A stretch of 64,000 nucleotides of DNA from Brevibacillus sp051967035 (GCF_051967035.1 NZ_JBQCKK010000005.1:175944-239943); one strand, 5' to 3'. Counted from the first letter of the stretch, positions 9,239 through 16,961 are shown. Made by a program: numbers and translations. Notes: generated from the letters alone by a model not told the origin.

Positions 9239-9406
9239 TCACCTGTTATGACGTTGGGGGATAGAAAAAAGTTCCAGCATTTTTTTGATAAGCACGACCG
9301 GATCCATACTGGGGCGACCGTTATCTTCGCATGCAAAAACAAGTTCGTCCATAGGAACGAGAGATACTGGGGTCTGTCCTTCGCAGCCTGTCTTACGTAA
9401 CCATCG
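9239..9406 (-). pseudogene. Transposase N-terminal fragment (IS1182/IS4-like)
   Basis: In one minus-strand frame the translation contains QTPVSLVPMDELVFACEDN followed by GRPSMDPVVLIKKMLELF. This matches the N-terminal pattern of IS1182/IS4-type transposases (LVP..., then NGRPxxDPVVLxK). The frame ends at a stop after about 20 further unrelated residues and has no start or ribosome binding site, so only a fragment is left. No terminal repeats were found. It marks past IS activity at the edge of the AT-rich islet. Confidence 0.6.
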
Positions 9407-9430
9407 TCATCACTCCAAGATGGTATCGCC

Positions 9431-9467
9431 AACAAAATAAAACTGCCGACAGGTACTTTGTCGGCAG
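9431..9467 (-). terminator. Intrinsic terminator of the SR1-like RNA
   Basis: CTGCCGACA (9443-9451) pairs perfectly with TGTCGGCAG (9459-9467); on the minus strand TTTTATTTTG follows. It ends the transcript that carries the SR1P reading frame. Confidence 0.9.
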
Positions 9468-9505
9468 TCTGATAGGCCCTTGTGGAAAGGCCGGCACGGT
9501 TTCCC

Positions 9506-9631
9506 TTATTCTTTTTCCTGTCTTTGCTCCGGTCTGCACTCGCAATGGCAGACCGCATAAAGCGTTTTCACTGAGTTGCTTTCAAAATGTTCAATGATGG
9601 TCCCGCAAGTCTGACATACGATTGTTCCCAT
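9506..9631 (-). CDS. sr1P: GapA-binding peptide SR1P
   Basis: A 41-residue peptide beginning MGTIVCQTCGTIIEHFES and ending with a CHCEC cluster, the layout of the SR1P family (B. subtilis SR1P begins MGTIVCQDC). Cysteines 6, 9, 28, 30 and 32 suggest metal binding. A GGAGGGG site stands just upstream of the ATG. In B. subtilis SR1P binds glyceraldehyde-3-phosphate dehydrogenase GapA and promotes its association with RNase J1; that role is transferred from the family. It lies between the terminator at 9467 and the promoter at 9702. Confidence 0.9.
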   Translation of the reverse strand: MGTIVCQTCGTIIEHFESNSVKTLYAVCHCECRPEQRQEKE

Positions 9632-9701
9632 CTGTGTCCCCTCCGCCTGTTTATTCCCGATAAAATGTGATGTCACATATTCGTTTCTGTCGCATGCTTT
9701 T

Positions 9702-9731
9702 ATATTAATATGTCACACCATTGGGAGTCAA
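9702..9731 (-). promoter_or_regulatory. SR1 promoter with CcpN-like operator
   Basis: On the minus strand TTGACT (9731-9726) and TAATAT (9707-9702) are 18 bases apart. TGTGACATATT at 9717-9707 overlaps the -10 element and a second copy, TATGACATACT, lies at 9772-9762. Both fit TRTGHYATAYW, which I recall as the CcpN consensus. CcpN represses sr1 under glycolytic conditions in B. subtilis. The upstream copy overlaps the stop codon of the hydrolase gene. Confidence 0.65.
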
Positions 9732-9767
9732 TACGGTAATTGAACACATTTTTCGTAAATTAGTATG

Positions 9768-10571
9768 TCATATTTCCTTTACGACGATTTCCTCCATCCA
9801 GTTGCCTATCTGACGGAGCACGTCCTCCCGTTCCGGTTCGTTCAGCACTTCGTGGCGCAAACCCGGAAATCGGCGAAACGTCTTTTGCCCCTGAATGCCC
9901 GCAGTAAAACGCTCCACCGCGTCCGCGTCGACCAGCGAGTCGTCCCCTGCCTGCAGCACCAGCACAGGCAACGCGAGCCGTTCCCGCTCCTCCCAGGCCG
10001 TCTGCATGGCTTTGTGCAATTCACAAAACCAGCGCACGCTGACCTTCGGGTAATTGAGCGGATCGTTTCGGTAAGCCGCTTGAACGGCCTCATCCCGTGA
10101 GACCATGTCTGGCGAAATCCCGTTGGCCATCGCAAGCGTCGGCCAAAAACGGTCCAGCCATCGCGCTGCCTGCGCCTTCCAGGCGGGCACTTCCAGCTTT
10201 AGCTGCAGACACGGGGAAGTCAAAATCAGCCCCGCCAGCTCCTGCGCCGTTTTTTCAGCCTGAACGAAGCGCGTCGCAATCAATCCGCCCAAGCTGTGTC
10301 CCAGCAAAAACACGGGACGTTTTCGTTCGCTGTCGTCCAGGGCTGCCACCGTCCACTCTCGCACCTTCTCTACATACGCATCGAACGAATCGATATGCCC
10401 TTTGATCCCCGGAGAGCGTCCCCAGCCGGGCAAGTCTTCCGCGTAGACGTCCCACCCCTGTCGATTCAAAAACGCAGCGACGTGCTCGTATCTACCATGG
10501 TGCTCTCCCGTGCCATGGACCAGCACGATGGCTCCTTTTGGTTCACTTGCCGGCCATTTATGTACGCGCAT
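9768..10571 (-). CDS. Alpha/beta hydrolase, monoacylglycerol lipase type
   Basis: 267-residue alpha/beta hydrolase of the Hydrolase_4 (monoacylglycerol lipase/YtpA lysophospholipase) group. The oxyanion motif VHGTGEHHGRY (18-28), nucleophile S93 in LLGHSLGGL, acid D210 in LQAGDDSLVD and H240 in GLRHEVLNEP make a full triad. No signal peptide, so cytoplasmic. GGGAGGAG stands 6 bases before the ATG. It probably hydrolyses lipid esters; the exact substrate cannot be read. The stop codon abuts the SR1 promoter region. Confidence 0.85.
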   Translation of the reverse strand: MRVHKWPASEPKGAIVLVHGTGEHHGRYEHVAAFLNRQGWDVYAEDLPGWGRSPGIKGHIDSFDAYVEKVREWTVAALDDSERKRPVFLLGHSLGGLIATRFVQAEKTAQELAGLILTSPCLQLKLEVPAWKAQAARWLDRFWPTLAMANGISPDMVSRDEAVQAAYRNDPLNYPKVSVRWFCELHKAMQTAWEERERLALPVLVLQAGDDSLVDADAVERFTAGIQGQKTFRRFPGLRHEVLNEPEREDVLRQIGNWMEEIVVKEI

Positions 10572-10658
10572 CTTCTTCTCCTCCCTTTCCCTATCCCGAT
10601 TGTATGCGGGTGCAGCCCACTCCGCAAACCGGGCGTTTCCACCGCTTCGGGATCACGC

Positions 10659-10689
10659 AAAAAACGAGCAGAAGATAAACTTCTGCTCG
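10659..10689 (-). terminator. Intrinsic terminator after the DUF3055 gene
   Basis: CGAGCAGAAG (10665-10674) and CTTCTGCTCG (10680-10689) form a 10-bp perfect stem; six T follow on the minus strand. Confidence 0.9.
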
Positions 10690-10693
10690 CCTG

Positions 10694-10993
10694 CTAGTAC
10701 TGATTTTCTTCAAAGGGAATGGGTGGCAAATATTCCTGGAAAAATTCAGCCAGTGCCAGGGCGTCGCTTTCCGAGTCCAGTCGGAAAATCCTCTGCAGGT
10801 ACCCCGGATTTACCGCGTCATCTGAACTGAGAAGGGTCGATTGCCCAGTCTGCATACAGATCACCAACGGCTTTCCATAAAACTTGTGCGTGAATACGAT
10901 CCCGAAGTCGTGTCTGGTTCCCTCAGAAGCAAATCCGAGAAAACGGACATTGGCGTTTTCCGAAACGTCGTATAAGTGGTCGTAGTGCACCAT
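10694..10993 (-). CDS. DUF3055 family protein
   Basis: 99 residues. The start region LYDVSENANVRFLGFASEG, then HDFGIVFTHKFYGKPLVICM and TGQSTLLSSDD match the DUF3055 family of small Bacillales proteins. The ATG at 10993 has GGAGGG 8 bases upstream; a TTG six bases earlier is a weaker choice. Stands alone with a strong terminator. Function unknown. Confidence 0.8.
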   Translation of the reverse strand: MVHYDHLYDVSENANVRFLGFASEGTRHDFGIVFTHKFYGKPLVICMQTGQSTLLSSDDAVNPGYLQRIFRLDSESDALALAEFFQEYLPPIPFEENQY

Positions 10994-11097
10994 CAGCAAT
11001 CCCTCCCCGTCTAGGTTGTTCCTCCGACAATATTCGCAAAATATTCGGAGTATTTATAAGTATACGCGAAAATCCACTCCATTGCCACCCTTTCCGC

Positions 11098-11622
11098 CTA
11101 ACTAATTAAAGGTGTGGGGTTCAGAGCCCGCTCCTCCCCTTCCTGAATCCATCTGACCTTCTCCGCCCCGTGCAGCGATTGCGCCACAAAGGAAAGGCAT
11201 TCAAAGAACAGCTCGACGACTGCTGCACTGTATCGTTCTTCCATTTTCTCCAAGGCATACGTCAATCTGAAAATAGACGGGACATTTCTTCTGCTTGCCT
11301 CCAGAACCTCCTTGCCTCGCTGGGTCGGATACACGTGGACGACACGCCCGTCCAGCTCCGACTTTTCAATCGTCACCATCCCTTTCTCCATCAACTTTTT
11401 GATATGAATGACGATGGATGACGGGTGCCAGAAAGTCCAGTCGGCAATTTGCGTGACACGCACCCCCTCATAACAGTAAATGATCCACAAAATGTTGAGC
11501 TGCACCGAGGAATCCAGTTCGGCTTCCTTCGCTGCCCGCTCCCAGTCTTCCTTGTTGACTACATCAATGGCACGCATCGTGTTCAACGCTTCAAATACGT
11601 TTCGAATCGAGGCCTCCTGCAT
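11098..11622 (-). CDS. MarR-family regulator, ScoC/Hpr-like
   Basis: 174 residues. The central winged helix reads ILWIIYCYEGVRVTQIADW, then HPSSIVIHIKKLMEKGMVTI and a wing at SELDGRVVHVYPTQRGKEVL. The layout, with a DWERAAKEAELDSSVQLNIL segment before the helix-turn-helix, resembles the transition-state regulator ScoC (Hpr) more than ordinary MarR proteins, though it is shorter than the 203-residue B. subtilis ScoC. GGAGGAG stands 7 bases before the ATG at 11622. A perfect ScoC-type palindrome lies 45 bases upstream, which suggests autoregulation. Confidence 0.75.
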   Translation of the reverse strand: MQEASIRNVFEALNTMRAIDVVNKEDWERAAKEAELDSSVQLNILWIIYCYEGVRVTQIADWTFWHPSSIVIHIKKLMEKGMVTIEKSELDGRVVHVYPTQRGKEVLEASRRNVPSIFRLTYALEKMEERYSAAVVELFFECLSFVAQSLHGAEKVRWIQEGEERALNPTPLIS

Positions 11623-11666
11623 GGGTTTACTCCTCCATGATCCTTTATCGTTCCCTGATCGACTAT

Positions 11667-11681
11667 ATAAATAGTATTTAT
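11667..11681. promoter_or_regulatory. ScoC/Hpr-type operator palindrome
   Basis: ATAAATAGTATTTAT is a 7-bp perfect inverted repeat around a central G. Its core AATAGTATT (11670-11678) matches the published ScoC consensus RATANTATY. It lies between the divergent MarR-type gene and the DUF1885 gene, so it could act on both. Confidence 0.55.
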
Positions 11682-11800
11682 ATTTTACACTTTTCAGAAA
11701 AGACTCGCAATTGTTTTCGTTTCCCAACTGTCTCATTGTCAAAGTGTGGAAGCAATGCTACACTAAACGCAGATATTCCCGGTACTAGGAGGGTGCAATC

Positions 11801-12229
11801 GTGAAACTGCAATCGGCCTACATCTATTTCGTTCCAGGCTCCACTGCCCAATCCGCAAGTATTGACGACGTCAAAGCCAAGTTTACGCGATACAGGGACA
11901 TGACCGCGAAAACAGGCGAGCAGCTCGGCTGGTCCTACGCTGAAGCCGCTTTTCCGTATACGATTGAAGAACGTCCGGAGGGCGAGGGCTCGTGGTTCCT
12001 CCTCAAGGGAAAAGATCCGAACATGTACAAAGCCATTGTCGTAGGGGTCGGCAGCAAGGATGACAACGGCACCGAGAAGCACTACATCCAGATTTCGCTG
12101 CCCGAATCAGCGACGCACGGCGACAAGAACAAGGCAAACGAATACTGTCGTTACCTGGCCCGCGATTACAAGGCGGAGCTTCACCTGTTCAACAAGCGCA
12201 TCCAGTACTTTCAGCCGCGAAAACCATAG
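11801..12229 (+). CDS. DUF1885 family protein
   Basis: 142 residues. The N-terminal SAYIYFVPGS, the internal KAKFTRYRDMTAKTGEQLGW, and the C-terminal HYIQISLPESATHGDKNKAN with AELHLFNKRIQYFQPRK are the conserved blocks of DUF1885, a Bacillales family with solved structures but no assigned function. TAGGAGG stands just upstream of the start codon. Followed by an intrinsic terminator, so probably a single-gene unit facing away from the MarR-type gene. Confidence 0.85.
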   Translation: MKLQSAYIYFVPGSTAQSASIDDVKAKFTRYRDMTAKTGEQLGWSYAEAAFPYTIEERPEGEGSWFLLKGKDPNMYKAIVVGVGSKDDNGTEKHYIQISLPESATHGDKNKANEYCRYLARDYKAELHLFNKRIQYFQPRKP

Positions 12230-12236
12230 CCACGCA

Positions 12237-12263
12237 AACAGCCGATCCGTCGGCTGTTTTTTG
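12237..12263 (+). terminator. Intrinsic terminator after the DUF1885 gene
   Basis: AACAGCCGA and TCGGCTGTT form the stem around a TCCG loop, followed by a T-run to 12262. Confidence 0.9.
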
Positions 12264-12289
12264 TGCAGACAAAAGGACCGCATACCCAA

Positions 12290-12425
12290 CTTCCACGTCT
12301 TCACCACTGCCTGGGCGGGAGCCACGTTTTTGCTGACGCTGGCATAAGAATGGTACGGATGGCCCCTGTTTGCATCCCGAACCGGGGGCCGCTGCCAAAA
12401 ACGGCAGAAGCCCGAAACGCTCACC
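12290..12425 (+). promoter_or_regulatory. Structured leader of the glucosaminidase gene, possibly ydaO-like
   Basis: This gene-free leader can fold into GGCCCC/GGGGCC (12361-12390) and CTGCC/GGCAG (12392-12407) hairpins. GGGAGCCA near 12328 and CCCGAACC near 12376 recall parts of the ydaO (c-di-AMP) riboswitch, which often precedes cell wall hydrolase genes. Other conserved ydaO blocks are not clear, so the assignment is tentative. Confidence 0.3.
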
Positions 12426-12443
12426 ATGAAAAGAGGTGTCCGC

Positions 12444-13082
12444 ATGGAACCGCAAGCATTCATCGAGCTGGTGGCAGGCTCCGCCAGACAAACCTTTCTC
12501 CAGTACCACATTTTTCCCTCGATCACCATTGCGCAAGCCATCCTGGAATCAGGGTGGGGGCAAAACGTTCCGCAAGACCCCGCTACCGGCCGCTCCTCGT
12601 ACAATTTGTTCGGGATCAAAGGCATAGGCCCAGCCGGCTCCGTCACCATCACAAGCAAGGAGGTGGAAGCTGGAGAGACCGTGCCTCGCCAGTCCGCGTT
12701 CAAGGCTTACTACAGCTATCAGCAATCGATTGAAGACCACGCCCAGTTTCTGCTCAAGCCTGCCTACAAAAAAGTGCTGATGGCCTCCACGCCGCAGGAG
12801 GCTGCCCAGGCTTTGTCAAAAGCCGGCTATGCCACAGACCCGCAATACGCCGACAAGCTGATCCGCCTGATCCAGACGTACAACCTGACGGCCTACGACC
12901 AGTTCTCGCCAGAGGAGCCGTCACCGTATCCGCCCTGGAAGCTTGATCTGGGCAAACGCGCGCTTCGCGAGGGGCTCATTACCTCGCCGGAGTGGCTGAG
13001 CAAGCTGGACGAACCGATGCCTGTGTGGGCCGTCCTGGCAGTCGCTCTGCGCCTCCTGGACAAACAGCGCGAAGTTCCCTAG
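12444..13082 (+). CDS. Glucosaminidase-domain cell wall hydrolase (GH73)
   Basis: 212 residues. The domain at about 5-150 matches the mannosyl-glycoprotein endo-beta-N-acetylglucosaminidase (GH73, FlgJ-like) fold: ITIAQAILESGWGQNVP with the catalytic E35, then SSYNLFGIKGIGPAG, FKAYYSYQQSIEDHAQFLL and AAQALSKAGYATDPQYADKL. No signal peptide is seen. The tail after residue 150 carries ALREGLITSPEWLSKLDEPM, similar to the peptidoglycan-associated linker found in some prophage and sporulation hydrolases. I chose the ATG at 12444 because GAGGTG stands 5 bases before it; the ATG at 12426 lacks such a site. Confidence 0.85.
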   Translation: MEPQAFIELVAGSARQTFLQYHIFPSITIAQAILESGWGQNVPQDPATGRSSYNLFGIKGIGPAGSVTITSKEVEAGETVPRQSAFKAYYSYQQSIEDHAQFLLKPAYKKVLMASTPQEAAQALSKAGYATDPQYADKLIRLIQTYNLTAYDQFSPEEPSPYPPWKLDLGKRALREGLITSPEWLSKLDEPMPVWAVLAVALRLLDKQREVP

Positions 13083-13103
13083 GAAAGGATTCAGCCCACA
13101 CAA

Positions 13104-13157
13104 AAAAACAAAAGCCCCGTTCCAGCACAGGCAAACCTGCGCGAAGCGGGGCTCTTT
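13104..13157. terminator. Bidirectional terminator between convergent genes
   Basis: AGCCCCG (13113-13119) pairs with CGGGGCT (13147-13153), flanked by an A-run on the left and TTT on the right. It separates the glucosaminidase gene from the minus-strand DUF4912 gene. Confidence 0.75.
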
Positions 13158-13241
13158 CCTTATGAGAAAACAGGTACTGCATCCCGGCGAGAGCTTCTCG
13201 TGAGCTTTCGTCCGGAAGCCAGATCAAATGAGCACGATGAT

Positions 13242-13604
13242 TCAAATCATTTGAGATCGCGACAGCGAATAGAACCTTCCATCCACCATCCGAATTCCCA
13301 GATCGACGCAATATTCCAATCCTTGCGTTACTCCGTACAAGATCCATTCGGAAGACTGATGGTTGATATCGAAATCCGTGTAAAGGTCTGTGCCATCATT
13401 GCGGATCTCTTTGCGGTCAGTCACGTCAAAAAGGCGCAGGACAAACGGCAGCTCGGCAAAGGGTATCGCAAATTTCTTTTCCACTTCCTGCTCGAACTCC
13501 TTCGTCATACTCCACTCCGCCTGGATCGAATACTCATCCTTCCAGGCAATGTGTATACTCGGGCCTTCTACATCCGTGGACGATCGCGGGGGATTTGTCT
13601 CCAT
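13242..13604 (-). CDS. DUF4912 family protein
   Basis: 120 residues. The core ELPFVLRLFDVTDRKE followed by DFDINHQSSEWILYGVTQGL and YCVDLGIRMVDGRFYSLSRS fits DUF4912, a beta-sandwich family whose motifs include W, LRLYDVT and Y-x-ELG. The protein stops directly after SLSRSQMI, where family members often continue with a proline-rich tail. A second frame continues open past the stop, so a small frameshift at the end is conceivable, but that frame then runs through the terminator. Function unknown. Confidence 0.65.
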   Translation of the reverse strand: METNPPRSSTDVEGPSIHIAWKDEYSIQAEWSMTKEFEQEVEKKFAIPFAELPFVLRLFDVTDRKEIRNDGTDLYTDFDINHQSSEWILYGVTQGLEYCVDLGIRMVDGRFYSLSRSQMI

Positions 13605-13717
13605 TTGCTCCCATCGTTCCTTTCTTTCATGTACTTGCTTTCAACATGTATAGTGGCTTTTTCAGTCTATTATATCATGCGATCAAGCCATGTGGGAACG
13701 TATCCGGGCCATTAAAT

Positions 13718-14314
13718 TTATCGTCCTACCGTAAACGTGTTTTCGCCCACGACCACGTAGGAAGTAAACTTCTCCGACTTCATCTGTACCTGTACCTTGT
13801 AATCTCCATACGCCCCCAGCTTTGTCGATACAAACGGCTCGGAGAAGTAGAAGCTGTTCGCATTTTGCGTGGAATACTTCCATTCTTTTCCTTTGGTTAC
13901 TTCCTTGCCGTCCGGTCCGATCAGAACGAGCTGCATCCGCAAGTCTTTGGCGACAGGCGCTTCGTCCACTTCGACAAAGACGTTGAAGGTGCGCGGTACG
14001 TTTTTGTCGCTGTAGCCTTTGACCGGGTTGCTGAAGACGATATTTTTATTGCGCGTCTGCTGAATGCCTTCAATGACGATGATGTTTACATTAGGCTTGA
14101 CTACCTGCAGCTTGCCCGTCCGTTGATCGTAATCGACAAAACCGCCAAGCTTGTTGACCAGCGCCTCAACCGAGTCTGCTCTGGAAGCAGGCAGGTCGTT
14201 TGCGATCGACTCCGTGCCCATCAACACGCGCAACGCACCTTCTCCCAAAGCAGCGGCACTTCCCACTCCCGCTACAGTCAACGCCAACAAGGCCGATAAC
14301 CATGCTTTTTTCAT
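13718..14314 (-). CDS. Exported hypothetical protein
   Basis: 198 residues with a typical signal peptide (MKKAWLSALLALTVAGVGSA, cleavage near residue 22). Residues 35-80 (SRADSVEALVNKLGGFVDYD then LQVVKPNVNIIVIEG) look like a copper amine oxidase-type stalk domain fragment; the rest is predicted beta-rich (FNVFVEVDEAPVAKDLRMQL), as in an immunoglobulin-like fold. CAGGAGG stands 8 bases before the ATG. I do not recognise a defined family; a secreted or wall-associated role is inferred. Confidence 0.7.
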   Translation of the reverse strand: MKKAWLSALLALTVAGVGSAAALGEGALRVLMGTESIANDLPASRADSVEALVNKLGGFVDYDQRTGKLQVVKPNVNIIVIEGIQQTRNKNIVFSNPVKGYSDKNVPRTFNVFVEVDEAPVAKDLRMQLVLIGPDGKEVTKGKEWKYSTQNANSFYFSEPFVSTKLGAYGDYKVQVQMKSEKFTSYVVVGENTFTVGR

Positions 14315-14554
14315 GTCATAATCCTCCTGTTTGTGCGCGGCAGCGCTTTCTCTTCCGGAATTTCTTCTCCTTAGTTTATACGTGAAAAGTGGCAAATAGT
14401 TGTGGTCCGCGGACAAGTTTTTTCAACACTATCCACAGAATCCACAAGCAGGACCCATCCGTGAAGAAAGACATGTTCACCCTTGCTGCGAATTCGTACG
14501 CCGGACGCTTGACAAACAGAGGTTCGATTTTTCACCGTGCCTTTTCGCATGCAG

Positions 14555-14584
14555 AAAAGAGCGGCTAGCATTTGCCGCTCTTTT
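14555..14584. terminator. Bidirectional terminator at the end of the DAP operon
   Basis: AAAAGAGCGGC (14555-14565) and GCCGCTCTTTT (14574-14584) form an 11-bp perfect stem. It ends the minus-strand dapH operon. Confidence 0.9.
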
Positions 14585-14595
14585 GCTGCCTCGCG

Positions 14596-15729
14596 CTAAT
14601 CCTGCTGGGAAAGCCACCGGAAATAGCGGGAGACCAAACGGATCGCAACCTCGATTGCGTCCTCGCTCGGTTCGATTTTGGCATGGTGCAGTCCGTACGG
14701 GGTATTCACGCCCAGCCAGAACAAAAAGCCCGGAATCTCCTGCAGGAAGTAGCCGAAGTCTTCTCCGGTCATCGCTTCCTTGCAGGTAATCAGCGTCACG
14801 TCCTCGGCCTGCTCGCGCACCCAGTCCATGAAAGCCGTCGTCAGCTTTTCCTCGTTGTACACCTGGCAGTACCCTACGCCGTAGTCTATGGAGGCCGTAC
14901 AGTCGAAGCCGGCCTCGATGCCTTTGACCAGCGCTTCAATCCGCGCTTTGACCAGCGCCATGGACTCGGTCGAGAACGTGCGAATCGTCCCTTCCAGCCG
15001 CGCCGTTTCCGCAATGATGTTTTGCCGGGTGCCGCCCGCAAGCTTGCCGATGGTCACGACAGCGGAATCGAGCGGATCGACGTTGCGCGCCACAATCGTC
15101 TGGAGCTGTGTGATGAGATGGCTGCCTGCGACCACCATGTCGTTTGCTTTGTGCGGAAAAGCCGCGTGTCCGCCTTTTCCGACCAAATCAATGTACAGCT
15201 CGGACGTGTTGGCAAACAAAACGCCCGGCTTGGTGGCAATGTGGCCGACCGGATACTCCGGCGCGATGTGCAAGGCAAATAGGCAATCCGGCCGCCAGGA
15301 AGCAAACTCCTCGCTCTCCAGCATCGGCTTCGCGCCGCCTGGCCCCTCTTCTGCGGGCTGAAACACAAACAGCAGGTCATCGGCAATCGGGTGCTCCACA
15401 AAATGCGTCACAAGCCCGAGTGCGATGGCCATATGCATGTCGTGTCCGCACGCGTGCATGTAGCCTTCGTGCCGCGAGCGAAACGGATACGACGTCTCTT
15501 CGGCAATCGGCAAGCCGTCCATGTCTGCGCGCCAGGCGATCGTGCGCTTTGGACTCTCCCCGGCGATCCGGACGAGAATTCCGGTGCGCCACGTCTTGAT
15601 CTGCATCCGGTCCTGCGGGAGCCGTTCCAGGTAATCGAGCAAATACTTCTGCGTCTTCACCTCGGCAAAGCCCGGCTCCGGAATCTGGTGCAGGTCGCGC
15701 CGAATCTGGGTAAACAGCGATGTCGCCAT
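14596..15729 (-). CDS. dapL: N-acetyldiaminopimelate deacetylase
   Basis: 377-residue M20-type amidohydrolase; DapL here means the deacetylase of the acetylase branch. RRDLHQIPEPGFAEVKTQ (10-27), RADMDGLPI (67-75), the metal-ligand region MHACGHDMHM (91-100) and QPAEEGPGG (124-132) are the expected motifs. It removes acetate from N-acetyl-LL-diaminopimelate, the last acetyl-branch step. The gene is last in an operon with a class III aminotransferase (3-base gap) and dapH, which supports this function over related hippurate or amino acid amidohydrolases. The leader carries a lysine riboswitch. Confidence 0.92.
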   Translation of the reverse strand: MATSLFTQIRRDLHQIPEPGFAEVKTQKYLLDYLERLPQDRMQIKTWRTGILVRIAGESPKRTIAWRADMDGLPIAEETSYPFRSRHEGYMHACGHDMHMAIALGLVTHFVEHPIADDLLFVFQPAEEGPGGAKPMLESEEFASWRPDCLFALHIAPEYPVGHIATKPGVLFANTSELYIDLVGKGGHAAFPHKANDMVVAGSHLITQLQTIVARNVDPLDSAVVTIGKLAGGTRQNIIAETARLEGTIRTFSTESMALVKARIEALVKGIEAGFDCTASIDYGVGYCQVYNEEKLTTAFMDWVREQAEDVTLITCKEAMTGEDFGYFLQEIPGFLFWLGVNTPYGLHHAKIEPSEDAIEVAIRLVSRYFRWLSQQD

Positions 15730-15732
15730 GGT

Positions 15733-16947
15733 TTACGCCTCCCCTTTGGCCCCGTGCCGCACAGCGAGTTCCGCTGCAAAGCTGTCCAGGAAAAGGTCGA
15801 CGTCTTCTTTGGTCAAGGTGAGCGGCGGTAGCAGGCGCACGATTGTCTTTTGCGTCACGTCCACGAGAATGCCGCGATCGAGCATGGCCTGCTGCAAACG
15901 GCTGACCTCTTCCGGGGTGGCACTGAGCGGGATGCCGACCATCATGCCTTTTCCGCGCAGCGCCTGGAGCTGTTCCGGGAGACGCGCGCGCAGCGCTTCC
16001 AGCCCCGCCCACAAGTACGCGATCACTTCGTCCACGCGAGCGGCAAAAGCAGGATCGAGCAGCTCATCCAGCACCACGTTGCCGAGGGCCGCCGAAAGCG
16101 GCGACGGCGCAAAGGTCGTCCCGTGGTCGCCCGGCTTGAACTGGTTCATCAGCTTCGTCCCGGCAATCACGCCGCCGAGCGGAAGCCCCCCGCCTACTCC
16201 TTTGGCAAACAGGATCAAATCCGGCGTCACGCCTGCGTGCTGGTAGGCAAACAGCTTCCCGGTACGTCCCATGCCTGTCTGGATTTCATCCATCGCAAAC
16301 AGCATGCCTTCCTGCTGGCAAATCGCCGCCACCTCGCGCAAAAACGCTTCCGACAGGGGCACGACCCCTCCGGAGCCGAGCACAGGCTCCATCAGGACAG
16401 CAGCCGGCTTCGCATCGCGGCAAATCGCCCGCAGGCCGTCCGCATCCTCTGGATCAATCTCGTACACCGGAAAATCGGGCTGCGGAAAATCCTGATACAC
16501 ATGGGCCTGTCTGGTCAGCCGCACCGCGCCCAAGGTTCTGCCGTGAAAGCTGTTGCGCAAGACGACAATCCCCTCGCGCCCGGCGCCTTCTGCCTTCGTC
16601 CATTTGTGGATCATTTTGATCGCGGCTTCGGTCGCTTCCGCACCGGAATTGGTGAAAAATACTTTTCCCGGGATCGTCTGCTCCACCAGCCGCTGGGCCA
16701 GGCGGATTGCCGGCTGGTTCAAAAATACGTTGGAAATGTGCAGGAAGCGCTCGCCCTGTTCGCGCAGCGCCTGAACGATCCGCGGATGGGAGTGTCCCAG
16801 CACATTGACGGCCAGCCCCGTGAACAAATCCAAATATTTTTTTCCCGCCGTGTCGTACAGGTAGTTGCCTTCCCCTTTTTCAATCGCGATCGGCAGACGT
16901 TTGTAGGAAGAGACGATGTATTGTTCATCAAGCGTACGCCAGTCCAT
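15733..16947 (-). CDS. Class III aminotransferase, probable N-acetyl-LL-DAP aminotransferase
   Basis: 404 residues, closest in plan to acetylornithine/succinyl-DAP aminotransferases (ArgD family). FFTNSGAEATEAAIKM (97-112), NSFHGRTLGA (132-141), the aspartate motif AMDEIQTGMGRTG (218-230) and the PLP lysine K249 in LILFAKGVGGG are present. Position between dapH and the N-acetyl-DAP deacetylase, all under one lysine riboswitch, indicates that it supplies the transamination step of the acetyl branch. In B. subtilis that step is assigned to PatA, a class I enzyme, so this would be a different family. ArgD activity as well is possible. Confidence 0.8.
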   Translation of the reverse strand: MDWRTLDEQYIVSSYKRLPIAIEKGEGNYLYDTAGKKYLDLFTGLAVNVLGHSHPRIVQALREQGERFLHISNVFLNQPAIRLAQRLVEQTIPGKVFFTNSGAEATEAAIKMIHKWTKAEGAGREGIVVLRNSFHGRTLGAVRLTRQAHVYQDFPQPDFPVYEIDPEDADGLRAICRDAKPAAVLMEPVLGSGGVVPLSEAFLREVAAICQQEGMLFAMDEIQTGMGRTGKLFAYQHAGVTPDLILFAKGVGGGLPLGGVIAGTKLMNQFKPGDHGTTFAPSPLSAALGNVVLDELLDPAFAARVDEVIAYLWAGLEALRARLPEQLQALRGKGMMVGIPLSATPEEVSRLQQAMLDRGILVDVTQKTIVRLLPPLTLTKEDVDLFLDSFAAELAVRHGAKGEA

Positions 16948-16961
16948 GTGCGCTCTCTCCC

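Larger units (their letters stand above)
9431..9696 (-). ncRNA. SR1-type dual-function small RNA
   Basis: A short minus-strand transcription unit: promoter at 9702-9731, SR1P reading frame at 9506-9631, terminator at 9431-9467, giving an RNA of about 260 nt. This is the arrangement of SR1 in Bacillus subtilis (about 205 nt). There the RNA base-pairs with ahrC mRNA and also encodes the GapA-binding peptide SR1P. Whether the base-pairing function exists here cannot be told from this window. The transcript ends are my inference from the signals. Confidence 0.75.
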
